DNA from: Desulfovibrio sp.
Lineage (GTDB): Bacteria > Desulfobacterota > Desulfovibrionia > Desulfovibrionales > Desulfovibrionaceae
NCBI GenBank assembly: GCA_031291035.1
Contig: JAISLI010000020.1
Coordinates: 1-38,769 of the forward strand
DNA length: 38,769 nt
Reading direction: 5' to 3'
This document shows positions 27,239 to 37,702 of the stretch, in pieces (within the stretch, counting starts at the first letter, position 1; each line of letters begins with the position of its first letter). The notes beneath the pieces were generated by a model that worked only from the letters and a program-made list of their open reading frames with translations, did no database searches and was not told the DNA's origin. A program made the translations under genes and the position numbers.

Positions 27239-28131
27239 GCCGTTGCCTCCCAAAAAGAATCGGACAGATAGCGCGTGCCGGTATCGCACAATATGGTGAC
27301 TATTTCAGAATGCTTCGGCGCCTTGCGGGCAAGTTTGAGGGCCGCCTGAACATTGGCGCCGGAACTGATGCCGACGAGGATGCCTTCCTCGCGGGCCAGC
27401 CTGCGCGTCATGGCGCACGCCTCCCCGGTGCTTACGGCAATAATGCCGTCAATCAGATTTTCATCCAGAATCCCCGGTCTGATCGTGGACGGCATATGCT
27501 TTGTGCCCTCAATGCCGTGGAGAGGGGAATCCGGCTGAACAGCCATGGCGCGGATCGCGCGGTCATGGGCCTTGAGCCGCCCGGCCACGCCGGTGAAAGT
27601 GCCTGAGGTTCCCATGCAGGCGACAAAATGCGTCACCCGGCTCTGCCGCAGTATTTCCGCGCCGGTGCCGTCGTAATGGGCCAACGCGTTGGCCTTGTTG
27701 TTGTATTGATCCGGGTAGAAATACAATTCGGGCTCGGCCCCGGCCGCCGCCCTGGCGGCGAGATAGGCCCCGTCGGAGCTTTCCAGGGGGTCCGTGTACA
27801 CGATATTCGCGCCGTAAGCGGCGAGCATGCGTTTGCGCTCGGCATTGGCGTTGGCGGGCATATACAATGTCACGGCGTATCCGAGGGCCGCCCCCATCAT
27901 GGCATAGGCGACGCCCGTGTTGCCGCTGGTGGCGTCAAGTATGATTTTTCCCTTTTTCAGAAGGCCTTTTTGCATGCCGTCCACAAGCATGGCTTTGGCC
28001 GCCCTGTCTTTGACGGAACCGCTGGGATTGCAAAATTCCGCCTTGGCCCGGAGTACGATTCCCGGCACTTCGGCCGCGATTTTGTCCAGCCTGAGCAAAG
28101 GCGTGTCGCCCACCACATCCAGTATGCGCAT
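27235..28131 (-). CDS. Cysteine synthase (CysK/CysM family)
   Basis: About 298 residues of a PLP fold-type II enzyme. The PLP lysine is Lys41 in NPSGSVKDR, the substrate loop is TSGNTG (68-73), GTSGTFTG is the phosphate loop, and CDTGTRYLS lies near the C-terminus. In this company it is probably the CysM-like enzyme that uses the thiocarboxylated carrier as sulfur donor rather than free sulfide; that is inference from context. The start is uncertain: ATG 28131 gives the normal family length but a weak ribosome site. ATG 28305 has GGAG eight bases upstream and would add 58 basic residues (see findings). First gene of the four-gene sulfur operon. Confidence 0.9.
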   Translation of the reverse strand: MRILDVVGDTPLLRLDKIAAEVPGIVLRAKAEFCNPSGSVKDRAAKAMLVDGMQKGLLKKGKIILDATSGNTGVAYAMMGAALGYAVTLYMPANANAERKRMLAAYGANIVYTDPLESSDGAYLAARAAAGAEPELYFYPDQYNNKANALAHYDGTGAEILRQSRVTHFVACMGTSGTFTGVAGRLKAHDRAIRAMAVQPDSPLHGIEGTKHMPSTIRPGILDENLIDGIIAVSTGEACAMTRRLAREEGILVGISSGANVQAALKLARKAPKHSEIVTILCDTGTRYLSDSFWEATA

Positions 28132-28338
28132 GCTTATTTCCGCGGGCCGTGCCCGACCGTGATGCTTGCCGGACCGCGGCGCAGTCCGCTGATTCCGGAG
28201 GATTCTTTCCCGCTGAACACTTTGAGGGCCATCCCGTTTTTTTTCAGCCGCCTTTTCGTATTCACGCCCCGGTCTGTCCAGTCCGCCCACAAAAGCAGCA
28301 CGCATATTTATGCTCCGCGACGAAGTGAAAAGCATCCA

Positions 28339-28484
28339 TTAGAGCATTTCGCTTTTGAAACGCTCCCTTCGGCGCTTTACGGCGAAACGCAGTTTCGCCT
28401 GCGCCTCATGGGCGGGCGGCGGTGCATCCGCCCCGCCGCCAGAGCAATTTCATTTTGAAATTGCTCTAAGCAAAATTGCTCTAA
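28339..28484 (+). repeat. MITE/REP-like element with TTAGAGCA ends
   Basis: Begins TTAGAGCATTTCG and ends TGCTCTAA (28462-28469), with a second TTGCTCTAA at 28476-28484, so the ends are inverted copies. Inside are a GGCGAAAC/GTTTCGCC hairpin (about 28381-28399), a GGCGGCGG-type inverted repeat, and a perfect 12-base stem AGAGCAATTTCA/TGAAATTGCTCT at 28441-28467. Parts recur at 9875-9923 and 344-362. It lies between the sulfur operon and the STAS gene. The remaining gap 28485-28644 shows nothing else. Confidence 0.75.
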
Positions 28485-28644
28485 CAATAAAAACGATAGG
28501 TAGAGTAATATTTCATTCAGTCAGACGGGGGAAATACTTTTCTCGTATAAGCATATACGCGCGGGGGAGTATGCTCCTGGCAAAAAGCGGCAATTTCCGC
28601 CGGAAAAATCCGTCATGCCCCGAAGGCCGCGACGCCGGCGTGTC

Positions 28645-28995
28645 TCACGGCGTCAAACTGTAGTGACTTTGCAGCTCGTCTTCATTTTCGTATATGGGAA
28701 AAAATTCTTCTATCCCGATCTGTTTCAGGAGCTGGGCCACATGGGGCGCGGGCGCGAGCAGCACAAGCCTGCAACCCCGGCTCCGGCCCTTGGTGCTGGA
28801 GCTTACAAGCACGCCAAGGCCGGCATTGTCCATACGGCCGGCCCGGCTCAGATCCAGCACGACCTCCCGCGTGTGGGGCGCGAGCAGATGGGAATCAAGC
28901 TGGCGGCTGAACTCCCGCGTATCGTTGATGAGAACATCGCCCGTCAGACGCAGCACGGTAACATTTTTGGATAATTTTGGTTCAAGGGCAAACAT
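28645..28995 (-). CDS. STAS-domain protein (anti-sigma-factor-antagonist-like)
   Basis: A 116-residue single STAS domain: VTVLRLTGDVLI, a long helix, VVLDLSRAGRMDNAGLGVLV, and CRLVLLAPAPHVAQLLKQIG. Classical antagonists such as SpoIIAA carry a phosphorylated serine in D-S-x-G; here the motif is Asp56-Asn57-Ala-Gly, so that switch is missing. AAGGAGG precedes the ATG. It is downstream of ispDF in the same direction (78-base gap) and no partner kinase or phosphatase is in the window. It may be a constitutive or unphosphorylated regulator; function unknown. Confidence 0.82.
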   Translation of the reverse strand: MFALEPKLSKNVTVLRLTGDVLINDTREFSRQLDSHLLAPHTREVVLDLSRAGRMDNAGLGVLVSSSTKGRSRGCRLVLLAPAPHVAQLLKQIGIEEFFPIYENEDELQSHYSLTP

Positions 28996-29073
28996 CGGAG
29001 CCTCCTTCCGCCCGGGTTTCTTCCCCGTTTTTCAGCGCGCGGCGCAACACCTTTGCGGAATACCGGGACGCGC

Positions 29074-30288
29074 TCATTCGTTTTCCCGGTACGCGCCATC
29101 CGCCAACGCGCTGACGACTGCGTAGGTTTTGATTCCCTCGCATCTGCCGGTGAATCCCATGCCTTCTTCCGTGCCGGCTTTGAGATTGACGCATTCAGCG
29201 GGCAGATTCAGGAGCCGCGCCACATTGTTGCGGATTTCTTCGCGCCAGGGGGCTATGCGGGGAATTTGCGCCACAATGGTCATATCGGCATGGGTGGGGC
29301 GTATTCCGGCATTGCGCGTCATTTTGAGAACTTCGCTGAGCAGGACGGCGGAGGAGATGTTTTCAAAACGCGCGTCGCTGTCCGGAAAGTGCTGTCCGAT
29401 GTCGCCAAGGCCGGCGCAGCCCAGAAGGGCGTCCATGAGGGCGTGCAGAAGCGCGTCCCCGTCGGAATGGGCCAGCACTTCCGGGCCGCCGGGAATGCGC
29501 ACGCCGCCGAGGACAAAGGGGCGTTCTCCGCCGTAGCGGTGCGCGTCATGCCCCATGCCGATGCAGGGGCGCGGTGCCGGCGTATCGGCAAGCAGGGCAA
29601 GATCATCAGGATTGGTGATTTTCACGTTTTTCGGCTCTCCGGCGATAACGCGCACGCTGTGCCCCGCGTCTTCCATCAGGGCGGCGTCGTCCGTGGCGGC
29701 GAGGCAGCGTTCGCGGGCGCGTTCGTGAGCCCGGGCCAGAAGATCGGCGGTAAAGCCCTGGGGGGTTTGCGCGGCGATCAGGTTCTCGCGGGGCAGGGTG
29801 GCGGAAACACGGTTGTTTTCAATCCGTTTTAAGGTGTCTGTTACCGGCAGCGCCGGGATGACGGCATCTTCGTGGACGAGCGCCGCACAGACGCGGCGTA
29901 TGAGGCCGGGGCTGACGAAGGGACGCGCCGCGTCGTGAACAAGCGTCCGGCGCGTGTGCGGCGGCAACGCGGCAAGACCACGGCGCACGGAATCCTGACG
30001 CCGCCCGCCGCCCGTCGTTATGACCCAGGGCAGGCCCGGATCGCTTGTTCTGCGCAGTTCGCGCAGACGCTTCTCCTCTTCGGGAAAAAATTCCTCCGGA
30101 AAGACAAAAACCAAGCCCCCCACAACGGCACTACGGCTCATGGCCAGAACCGAATGCCAATAAAGGGGCATGCCGCGCCAGAGCAGCGATTGCTTGCGCG
30201 CGCCGCCAATGGAGGCGGCAAGGCGGCTGCCGCTGCCGGCGGCCATGATCAGCGCCCAAGGTTTCTCGTTATGGAAAGGCATTGACAT
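29074..30288 (-). CDS. ispDF: Bifunctional IspD/IspF (MEP pathway)
   Basis: A 404-residue fusion of two MEP enzymes. Residues 1-235 are IspD, MEP cytidylyltransferase (ALIMAAGSGSRLAAS, GGRRQDSVRRGL, VHDAARPFVS, NVKITNPDDLAL). Residues 240-404 are IspF, MEcPP synthase (GMGHDAHRYGG, LAHSDGDALLHALMDALLG, FPDSDARF, KAGTEEGMGFTG). The intervening step (IspE) is not encoded here. ATG 30288 or ATG 30282 starts translation only about 8-14 bases after the mature 3' end of RNase P RNA, with no clear ribosome binding site. Confidence 0.95.
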   Translation of the reverse strand: MSMPFHNEKPWALIMAAGSGSRLAASIGGARKQSLLWRGMPLYWHSVLAMSRSAVVGGLVFVFPEEFFPEEEKRLRELRRTSDPGLPWVITTGGGRRQDSVRRGLAALPPHTRRTLVHDAARPFVSPGLIRRVCAALVHEDAVIPALPVTDTLKRIENNRVSATLPRENLIAAQTPQGFTADLLARAHERARERCLAATDDAALMEDAGHSVRVIAGEPKNVKITNPDDLALLADTPAPRPCIGMGHDAHRYGGERPFVLGGVRIPGGPEVLAHSDGDALLHALMDALLGCAGLGDIGQHFPDSDARFENISSAVLLSEVLKMTRNAGIRPTHADMTIVAQIPRIAPWREEIRNNVARLLNLPAECVNLKAGTEEGMGFTGRCEGIKTYAVVSALADGAYRENE

Positions 30289-30295
30289 CTTTTCA

Positions 30296-30659
30296 GCGGG
30301 AGCCGGACTGTAAGCCGGGTTCTGTCATGCGCCGCGCGCATGTAACCGTCATTCCTCTAGGAGCGCGGTTACCCGCGCCCTCAAGCGACCTACCCGGAAG
30401 GCATGCGGCCGGGCCGGCCGCCTTCCCTATTTGGTCTTGCTCCAGACGGGGCATGCCTAGCAGGCTGCGTCGCCGCAGCCTCTGGTGGGCTCTTGCCCCA
30501 CCGTTGCACCCTTACCGCGACGCGCGCGGCGGTTTGTTTTCTGTGGCGCTTTCCGAGGGTCACCCCTCCTGGGCGTTACCCAGCGTCTTGCCCTGTGGAG
30601 CCCGGACTTTCCTCTCCGGATCGGCATGATTCCGCAGCGACGGTTCGTCCGGCTCCCGC
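30296..30659 (-). ncRNA. rnpB: RNase P RNA (type A)
   Basis: The RNA of RNase P, which makes tRNA 5' ends. Its 5' and 3' ends pair (GCGGGAGCCGGAC with GTCCGGCTCCCGC). Conserved parts on the minus strand include GAGGAAAGTCCGGGCTCC near the 5' end, GGTAAGGGTGCAACGGTG, AGAGCCCACCAGAGG, GACCAAATAGGG and the ACAGAACCCGGCTTACAG end. Boundaries are approximate by a few bases. It lies between the zinc-ribbon gene and ispDF with almost no spacer at its 3' end. No clean promoter was found in the 45 bases before it. Confidence 0.95.
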
Positions 30660-30704
30660 ATTTGCAAAGTCATGGCAATTTCCGGAATATTTGGCGGATT
30701 CCTG

Positions 30705-31478
30705 CTATTCCGCGGCGGTTTCCGGTTTTTCCGTCTTTGCTTCCCGGGACGGGCTGAAATGCCCGCACCAGAAAATCAGCCGCTGACAGTTGGGGCAGCC
30801 CAAAATTTGCCGCCCTCTCTGAAGATCAATAAAAATCTGCGGAGGCACTGCTATATTGCAGCCGGAGCAGACGCCGTCCTTTGCCGCCACAATGACGGGG
30901 TGTTCCAGCCGGGAGCGGATAAATTCATAGCGCGTGAAAACCCCCGGCGGAATGCCCGTGCTGACCTGCAGACGTTTTTTCTCCAGTTTCGCCAGCTCGC
31001 CTCTGGCCGCGGCCAGTTTTTCCTCCATGCCGTCCTTTTTGACTTCCAGCTCGGCCTGAATGGCGGTATGACTGATGTCCATATCCGCCAGCGCAAGCTG
31101 CTGGGCCGCCAATTCCTCGGCAAGCGTGCTTTTTTCCTCCTCGCGGGAATGGTTCATTTTCTCCATGTTGTCCATTTCGCGCAACATGGCCTGGTATTCC
31201 CGCGTGTTGGCGACCTGCATGAGCTTGTTTCTACTTTTTTTGATTCTCGTTGCGTCTTCTTCAATTTCCTGCTCTATGCGTTTTTGTTGCTCCGCAAGAT
31301 GGGAAATTTTTTCCAGAACGTGCTGCCGCTGGGCTTCGCACTTTGCAAAGCGCTGTTCCAGATCCATAATCTCACGGGGGGTTTTCTCCACATCCTGGCG
31401 GACGGCAAAAATGGCGTCATCCACCTTTTGCAGTTCAACAAGTTGTTTTATTTGTTCAAAATAAATAGAATTTCCCAT
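30705..31478 (-). CDS. Coiled-coil protein with C4 zinc ribbon
   Basis: A 257-residue protein. Residues about 10-180 are a long coiled coil rich in Glu/Lys/Gln. A C-terminal zinc-ribbon follows, with CSGCN (about 204) and CPNCQR (about 228) as the four cysteines, in the context GVCSGCNIAVPPQ. This matches the DUF/zf-RING_7 family related to Helicobacter HP0958, linked there to flagellar and RNA functions; the role here is unknown. GAGGAGG is four bases before the ATG. Co-directional with the NIF3 gene and rnpB. Confidence 0.88.
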   Translation of the reverse strand: MGNSIYFEQIKQLVELQKVDDAIFAVRQDVEKTPREIMDLEQRFAKCEAQRQHVLEKISHLAEQQKRIEQEIEEDATRIKKSRNKLMQVANTREYQAMLREMDNMEKMNHSREEEKSTLAEELAAQQLALADMDISHTAIQAELEVKKDGMEEKLAAARGELAKLEKKRLQVSTGIPPGVFTRYEFIRSRLEHPVIVAAKDGVCSGCNIAVPPQIFIDLQRGRQILGCPNCQRLIFWCGHFSPSREAKTEKPETAAE

Positions 31479-31499
31479 ATTACCTCCTCTTCATCATCA

Positions 31500-32294
31500 T
31501 CATGAAAGAACAAGCGGACGGCGCGGGGATGAAGACGGTACGAAAAATACCGCCAGCGGCGCGAGCCGCTCCCGAAGAATCAGGCACAGGCGGCGCGTCA
31601 TTTCTTCTTCAAGGCTGTGATGCCCCGCGTCCAGAAGACAGATTTCCGCCGCGAGGGCTGTATGGTATTTGACGTCGCCGGTGATGAACAACTGAGCGCC
31701 CTGAGTGACGGCATTTTTCAGCAGGGAAGAGCCGGATCCGACGCAGTAGGCGAGGCGCGTTACGGCCCCGGGCGCGGGGCCGCTGAGCGCGCCCGTGGAA
31801 AGATCAACATGCCGCGCCAGCGCGCGCGTGATTTCTTCAAGGCTTTGCGGACAGGGCAAATCCCCCGCAAGTCCGAAACCGGAGGGCAGGGAGCCCTCCC
31901 GGAGAGGGGGGCCCGTTGGCTCAAGCACCCCGAGATTTGCGAGTTTGAATTCCCCGGCCAGCCATCCGGCCGGGCCGTCGGGATTGGCGTCCAGCGTGGT
32001 GTGCGCGGCATAGAGGGGCACATCCGCGGCAAAAAGGAGGCGCAAGGCTTCATAATAGGCGTCCCGGCGTTTGGGCAGTTCAGGTTTGAGGGTCAGGGGA
32101 TGGTGACTGACAATGACCTCCGCGTTTTTTTTCAGCGCGCGCCGGATGGATTCCGGCGTGGGGTCCAGGCACAGGGCGAGGGAGGATGCCGTGGTTCTGC
32201 GGGAAGTCACCTGCAGGCCCGAAGTGTCCCATGCGGCGGCAATGGAGGGAGGAGCGGCGCTCTCAATGGCGGAAAATATTTCGCTCAGTCGCAT
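31500..32294 (-). CDS. NIF3-family dinuclear-metal protein
   Basis: A 264-residue NIF3/YbgI-type protein. Metal-site segments: AEVIVSHHPL (about 60-69), YAAHTTLDANPDG (about 94), and TGDVKYHTALAAE with LLDAGHHSLEE near the C-terminus. The central PII-like insertion of longer family members is absent. The family has been proposed to have GTP cyclohydrolase I-like or structural roles, but function is unsettled. 9 bases after purQ and 21 bases before the zinc-ribbon gene. Confidence 0.9.
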   Translation of the reverse strand: MRLSEIFSAIESAAPPSIAAAWDTSGLQVTSRRTTASSLALCLDPTPESIRRALKKNAEVIVSHHPLTLKPELPKRRDAYYEALRLLFAADVPLYAAHTTLDANPDGPAGWLAGEFKLANLGVLEPTGPPLREGSLPSGFGLAGDLPCPQSLEEITRALARHVDLSTGALSGPAPGAVTRLAYCVGSGSSLLKNAVTQGAQLFITGDVKYHTALAAEICLLDAGHHSLEEEMTRRLCLILRERLAPLAVFFVPSSSPRRPLVLS

Positions 32295-32303
32295 GGCGCC
32301 GCC

Positions 32304-33116
32304 TCAACAGAAATGTTCGCGCAGATGCCGCACGGCATTGACGAAAAGCATTGTCCCCGGCGGATCCAGTTCACCGCGCGTCCAGCCGGGATGATTGGTG
32401 ACATGGTGAAAGGCTTCGGGGTGGGGCATAAGCCCGAACACTCGTCCGGTGGGATCAGAAAGGCCGGCGATGGCGAGGGGGGAGCCGTTGGGGTTGTGCG
32501 GATATTCCTGCGTGGGCTCGCCGCTTTCCGGGTCAGCGTACTGCAGCGCGATGAGCCCTTCCGCGGCAAGACGTTCAAGGCACTGCGCATCGCGGGCGAC
32601 GAGTTTGCCTTCCCCGTGGCGCACCGGCATTGCCAGCAGAGGAAGATTTTTTGTAAAAATGCAGGGGCTTTGTCGATTCGGCAGAAGGCGCACCCAACGA
32701 TCTTCAAAGCGCGCGGAGTCATTGTGCCCCAGGGAAACCTGACGTTTGAAGCGCTCTCCGCCCAGGGAGGGCAGCACTCCCAGCTTGACCAGCAACTGGA
32801 ATCCGTTGCAAATGCCCAGAACAAGTTTTCCCTGGGTCAAAAAGTCCTCCAGAGCCTTCAGAAGCGGTCTGCCGTCGTCGAGGCGCAGATAGCGCCACCG
32901 CATGGCGGCGGTTTGCGCGGCGCCCAGATCGTCGCCGTCCAGAAAACCACCGGGGAAAATCAGAAAATGGTAGTCTTCCAGACGCGTTCTGTTCGAGACA
33001 ATATCGGCGAAATGCGCTATATCGGCTCTGTCGGCTCCCGCAAGGCGGGCGGTGTGGGCTGTTTCCAGATGCGAGTTGGCGCCGTAGCCCGTAATGACAA
33101 GCGCGTTGACTGCCAT
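32304..33116 (-). CDS. purQ: Phosphoribosylformylglycinamidine synthase, glutaminase subunit PurQ
   Basis: A 270-residue class I glutamine amidotransferase supplying ammonia for the fourth step of purine synthesis. The nucleophile is in LGICNGFQLL, the GGFLDGDDLGAA loop fits PurQ, and PHPEAF near the end contains the His/Glu of the triad. It is slightly longer than short PurQ forms. AGGAGG precedes the ATG. No purL or purS in the window. Confidence 0.9.
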   Translation of the reverse strand: MAVNALVITGYGANSHLETAHTARLAGADRADIAHFADIVSNRTRLEDYHFLIFPGGFLDGDDLGAAQTAAMRWRYLRLDDGRPLLKALEDFLTQGKLVLGICNGFQLLVKLGVLPSLGGERFKRQVSLGHNDSARFEDRWVRLLPNRQSPCIFTKNLPLLAMPVRHGEGKLVARDAQCLERLAAEGLIALQYADPESGEPTQEYPHNPNGSPLAIAGLSDPTGRVFGLMPHPEAFHHVTNHPGWTRGELDPPGTMLFVNAVRHLREHFC

Positions 33117-33256
33117 GAAAAATGTGCCTCCTGCGCCAGGTCCTCAACCTCTCCGGCGTTGCGTTACAAGTGCGGCGTGACGGAACATTCAGGGACTCAT
33201 TTGCCGCGTTGCCGTTTGCCTTTGCGGATTTCCGGGCAGGACAGCAAAGAATGAAT

Positions 33257-33285
33257 TTATTACATGAGTTATGGGGGGTAGTCAA
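33257..33285 (-). promoter_or_regulatory. Possible purQ promoter
   Basis: On the minus strand TTGACT is followed after 17 bases by TAATAA. It would give a ~130-base leader before purQ. The -10 match is weak. Confidence 0.35.
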
Positions 33286-33316
33286 TGCTGGCAAAAAAAA
33301 TCATTTTGGGCTAGTT

Positions 33317-35117
<1,801 letters not shown>

Positions 35118-35173
35118 CTGACCTAAAAGCGTCAGGGCCAATCCGGCCCTGCGCGGGATGCGTTTGCAACCAG

Positions 35174-35249
35174 GCCAGCATAGCTCAGTTGGTAGAGCAG
35201 CTGATTCGTAATCAGCAGGTCAAGAGTTCAAGTCTCTTTGCTGGCTCCA
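35174..35249 (+). tRNA. tRNA-Thr (anticodon CGT)
   Basis: A 76-base cloverleaf. The acceptor stem GCCAGCA pairs with TGCTGGC, then discriminator T and an encoded CCA. D-arm GCTC/GAGC, anticodon stem GCTGA/TCAGC with loop TTCGTAA (anticodon CGT, reads ACG), and T-arm AAGAG-TTCAAGT-CTCTT. No disrupted stem was seen. Confidence 0.97.
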
Positions 35250-35291
35250 GAAAAGGCCCCGCGTGTTCTTTTTCGTCAAGGCCTGACCCGG

Positions 35292-35349
35292 CTCCTGTCC
35301 GCCGGGCTGGAATCAGTCAGCGGATGGAGCCGGCTGTGGATTGAAACAC
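35292..35349 (+). repeat. 58-bp dispersed repeat, copy 2
   Basis: Matches 14981-15038 at 56 of 58 positions. It starts 43 bases after the tRNA-Thr 3' end and ends 34 bases before the clpA ATG, so it probably lies within or next to the clpA promoter/leader. Confidence 0.9.
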
Positions 35350-35383
35350 GTCCGTAAACGTCAGGGGACCACATTCCGCCATC

Positions 35384-37651
35384 ATGCTGAGCGACGATGT
35401 TCAAAATATATTGCGTGACGCGCTCATGGAAGTGCACAGGCGCAAACATGAACTTCTCACCGTGGAGCATCTGCTGTATGCTTTGACGAACAGCATGAAG
35501 GGCAGAATGATTCTGGAAGGGAGCGGAGCGAGCGTGAGGGCGCTGCGTGAGCAGCTTGAGGGCTTTTTCCGCACCGAGATGATTTCTGTGGAAAAAGCCG
35601 AAGTGGACATCGCGCAAACGCTCGGCGTGCAGCGCGTGCTGGGCAGAGCGTTCAATCATATCCGCTCCGCGGGCCGCAAAACTGTGGAGATCGGCGATCT
35701 GCTCGTTGCGATCATTGACGAGGACGAAAGCTATGCCACCTTCTATCTGCGCAAGCAGGGTGTGGAACGGCTTGATGTGTTGACCTTTGTTTCCCACGGG
35801 CTGGAGGGCGGCAATGGTTCTCTCGGCGTGAGCGTGGAAAAGGGGGAGACGAAAACAGACGACGATCCCCTGGCAAAATTTACGGTGGAACTTACCGCCC
35901 TGGCGGGAAAAGGCGGAATTGATCCCCTGATAGGCCGGCGCGATGAGCTTCAGCGGGCCATTGAAGTGCTTTGCAGGCGCAGGAAGAACAATCCTCTTTT
36001 TGTGGGAGATCCGGGCGTCGGAAAAACAGCCCTTGCCGAGGGGCTGGCGCTCCGGATTGCGGAAGGGCGTGTGCCGCAAATGTTCACCGGAGCGAAAATT
36101 TTCGCGCTGGATATGGGGCTTGTCCTCGCGGGCACACGCTATCGCGGCGATTTTGAAAACCGCCTCAAAGCCGTCATTCAGGCATTGAAAAACACTCCCG
36201 CCGCCATTCTGTTTATTGACGAGATACACACCCTCGTGGGCGCCGGGGCCACATCCGGCGGCTCAATGGATGCCTCCAATCTTCTGAAGCCGGCATTGGC
36301 AAACAGCGACATACGCTGCATCGGCTCCACAACATATGAGGAATTCCGGAACCACTTTGAAAAGGACAGGGCACTGGCGCGGCGATTTCAGCGCATTGAG
36401 CTGCAAGAGCCGGATATTGCGGACTGCCTTGCCATCCTTCAGGGGCTTTCCGGCCGCTACGCGGCGCACCACCATGTGCGCTATGCCCCTTCCGTTCTCG
36501 ACCTCATCGTGAATCTTTCCGCGCGGCACATACGGGACCGGTTGTTGCCGGACAAAGCCATTGACGTGATGGATGAGGCGGGCGCGGCGGTGCGCCTCCG
36601 GCGGATGGAGAAATCCCCGCAAGGCGCGGAGGGCGACGGTCCGCCCGCCGCCGTTTCCCCGGCGGATGTTGAGCGCGTTGTGGCCCGCATGGCCGGCATT
36701 CCCCGACAATCCGTGTCCGGCAGGGAGCGGGCGCGTCTGGCGACACTGGAGAGGGATTTGAAGAACTTTGTCTTCGGGCAGGATGAGGCCATAGAGATCA
36801 CCGTGCGCGCCATTCTGCGCTCCCGCGCGGGACTCGGCGAGGAGCGGCGCCCGGCGGGAAATTTTTTGTTTTACGGGCCGACGGGCGTTGGGAAAACAGA
36901 AGTTGCCCGCAGCCTGGCGCATCTTCTGGGTGTGGAATTTTTGCGCTACGACATGAGCGAATACATGGAAAAGCATTCCGTGGCGAGGCTTATCGGCGCG
37001 CCGCCCGGTTATGTGGGGTTCGGCGAAGGCGGCCTTTTGACGGAAGCGGTACGCAAGGCCCCCTATTCCGTGGTGTTGCTGGACGAGCTGGAAAAGGCCC
37101 ATCCGGATATTTTCAATGTGCTTTTGCAAGTTATGGACCATGCCACACTTACGGACAGTTCCGGCCGGAAGACGGATTTTTCCCATACTGTTTTGATCAT
37201 GACATCCAATGCCGGCGCCTTTGAAATGTCGAAAACCGGCATAGGTTTCGGAGAGTCCAGCCCGCGGGATGCGGCGCGCAAGGCGTTGAGCGTTGTGGAG
37301 AACACGTTTTCGCCGGAATTCCGCAACCGGCTGGACGCGCTCGTGCCGTTCAAAAGCCTCACCCGGGAGATGATGCTGCGCATTGTTGAAAAATTTCTCG
37401 GCGAATTGCGCGTGAGGCTTGCGGGGCGCAACGTGCGCCTGTCCGTAACGGGCAAGGCCAAGGAGCATCTGGCCTTGCGGGGGTTTGACCCCGACATGGG
37501 CGCGCGCCCGCTGCGCCGCCTCCTGCGCGATGAACTGGAGGATCGTCTGGCCGGCGAGCTGTTGTTCGGAGCTTTGAAAAAAGGAGGGAAAGCCTCGCTG
37601 GCCTGGAAGGGCAACAATTTTTCCCTGCTTGCCTCTCCCGGGCAATTCTGA
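35384..37651 (+). CDS. clpA: ATP-dependent Clp protease ATP-binding subunit ClpA
   Basis: A 755-residue AAA+ unfoldase that feeds ClpP. The N-domain (about 1-145) begins [20 protein letters not shown] with [16 protein letters not shown]-1 has [13 protein letters not shown] and [18 protein letters not shown]-2 has [13 protein letters not shown] and [12 protein letters not shown]. An IGF tripeptide in [10 protein letters not shown] is the ClpP-docking loop, separating ClpA from ClpB. AGGGGA is about 13 bases before the ATG, a loose spacing. clpS, usually just upstream, is absent here; its place is taken by the tRNA and the 58-bp repeat. Confidence 0.95.
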   Translation: MLSDDVQNILRDALMEVHRRKHELLTVEHLLYALTNSMKGRMILEGSGASVRALREQLEGFFRTEMISVEKAEVDIAQTLGVQRVLGRAFNHIRSAGRKTVEIGDLLVAIIDEDESYATFYLRKQGVERLDVLTFVSHGLEGGNGSLGVSVEKGETKTDDDPLAKFTVELTALAGKGGIDPLIGRRDELQRAIEVLCRRRKNNPLFVGDPGVGKTALAEGLALRIAEGRVPQMFTGAKIFALDMGLVLAGTRYRGDFENRLKAVIQALKNTPAAILFIDEIHTLVGAGATSGGSMDASNLLKPALANSDIRCIGSTTYEEFRNHFEKDRALARRFQRIELQEPDIADCLAILQGLSGRYAAHHHVRYAPSVLDLIVNLSARHIRDRLLPDKAIDVMDEAGAAVRLRRMEKSPQGAEGDGPPAAVSPADVERVVARMAGIPRQSVSGRERARLATLERDLKNFVFGQDEAIEITVRAILRSRAGLGEERRPAGNFLFYGPTGVGKTEVARSLAHLLGVEFLRYDMSEYMEKHSVARLIGAPPGYVGFGEGGLLTEAVRKAPYSVVLLDELEKAHPDIFNVLLQVMDHATLTDSSGRKTDFSHTVLIMTSNAGAFEMSKTGIGFGESSPRDAARKALSVVENTFSPEFRNRLDALVPFKSLTREMMLRIVEKFLGELRVRLAGRNVRLSVTGKAKEHLALRGFDPDMGARPLRRLLRDELEDRLAGELLFGALKKGGKASLAWKGNNFSLLASPGQF

Positions 37652-37702
37652 TGGCTTGCCGCTTGCCGGACATTTTGCGTCCCCGCGTCCTTTAATCGTC
37701 GG

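Noticed and set aside
35250-35300. Integration site (att) at the 3' end of tRNA-Thr
   Set aside because: No integrase gene and no direct repeat of the tRNA 3' end were seen in the window.
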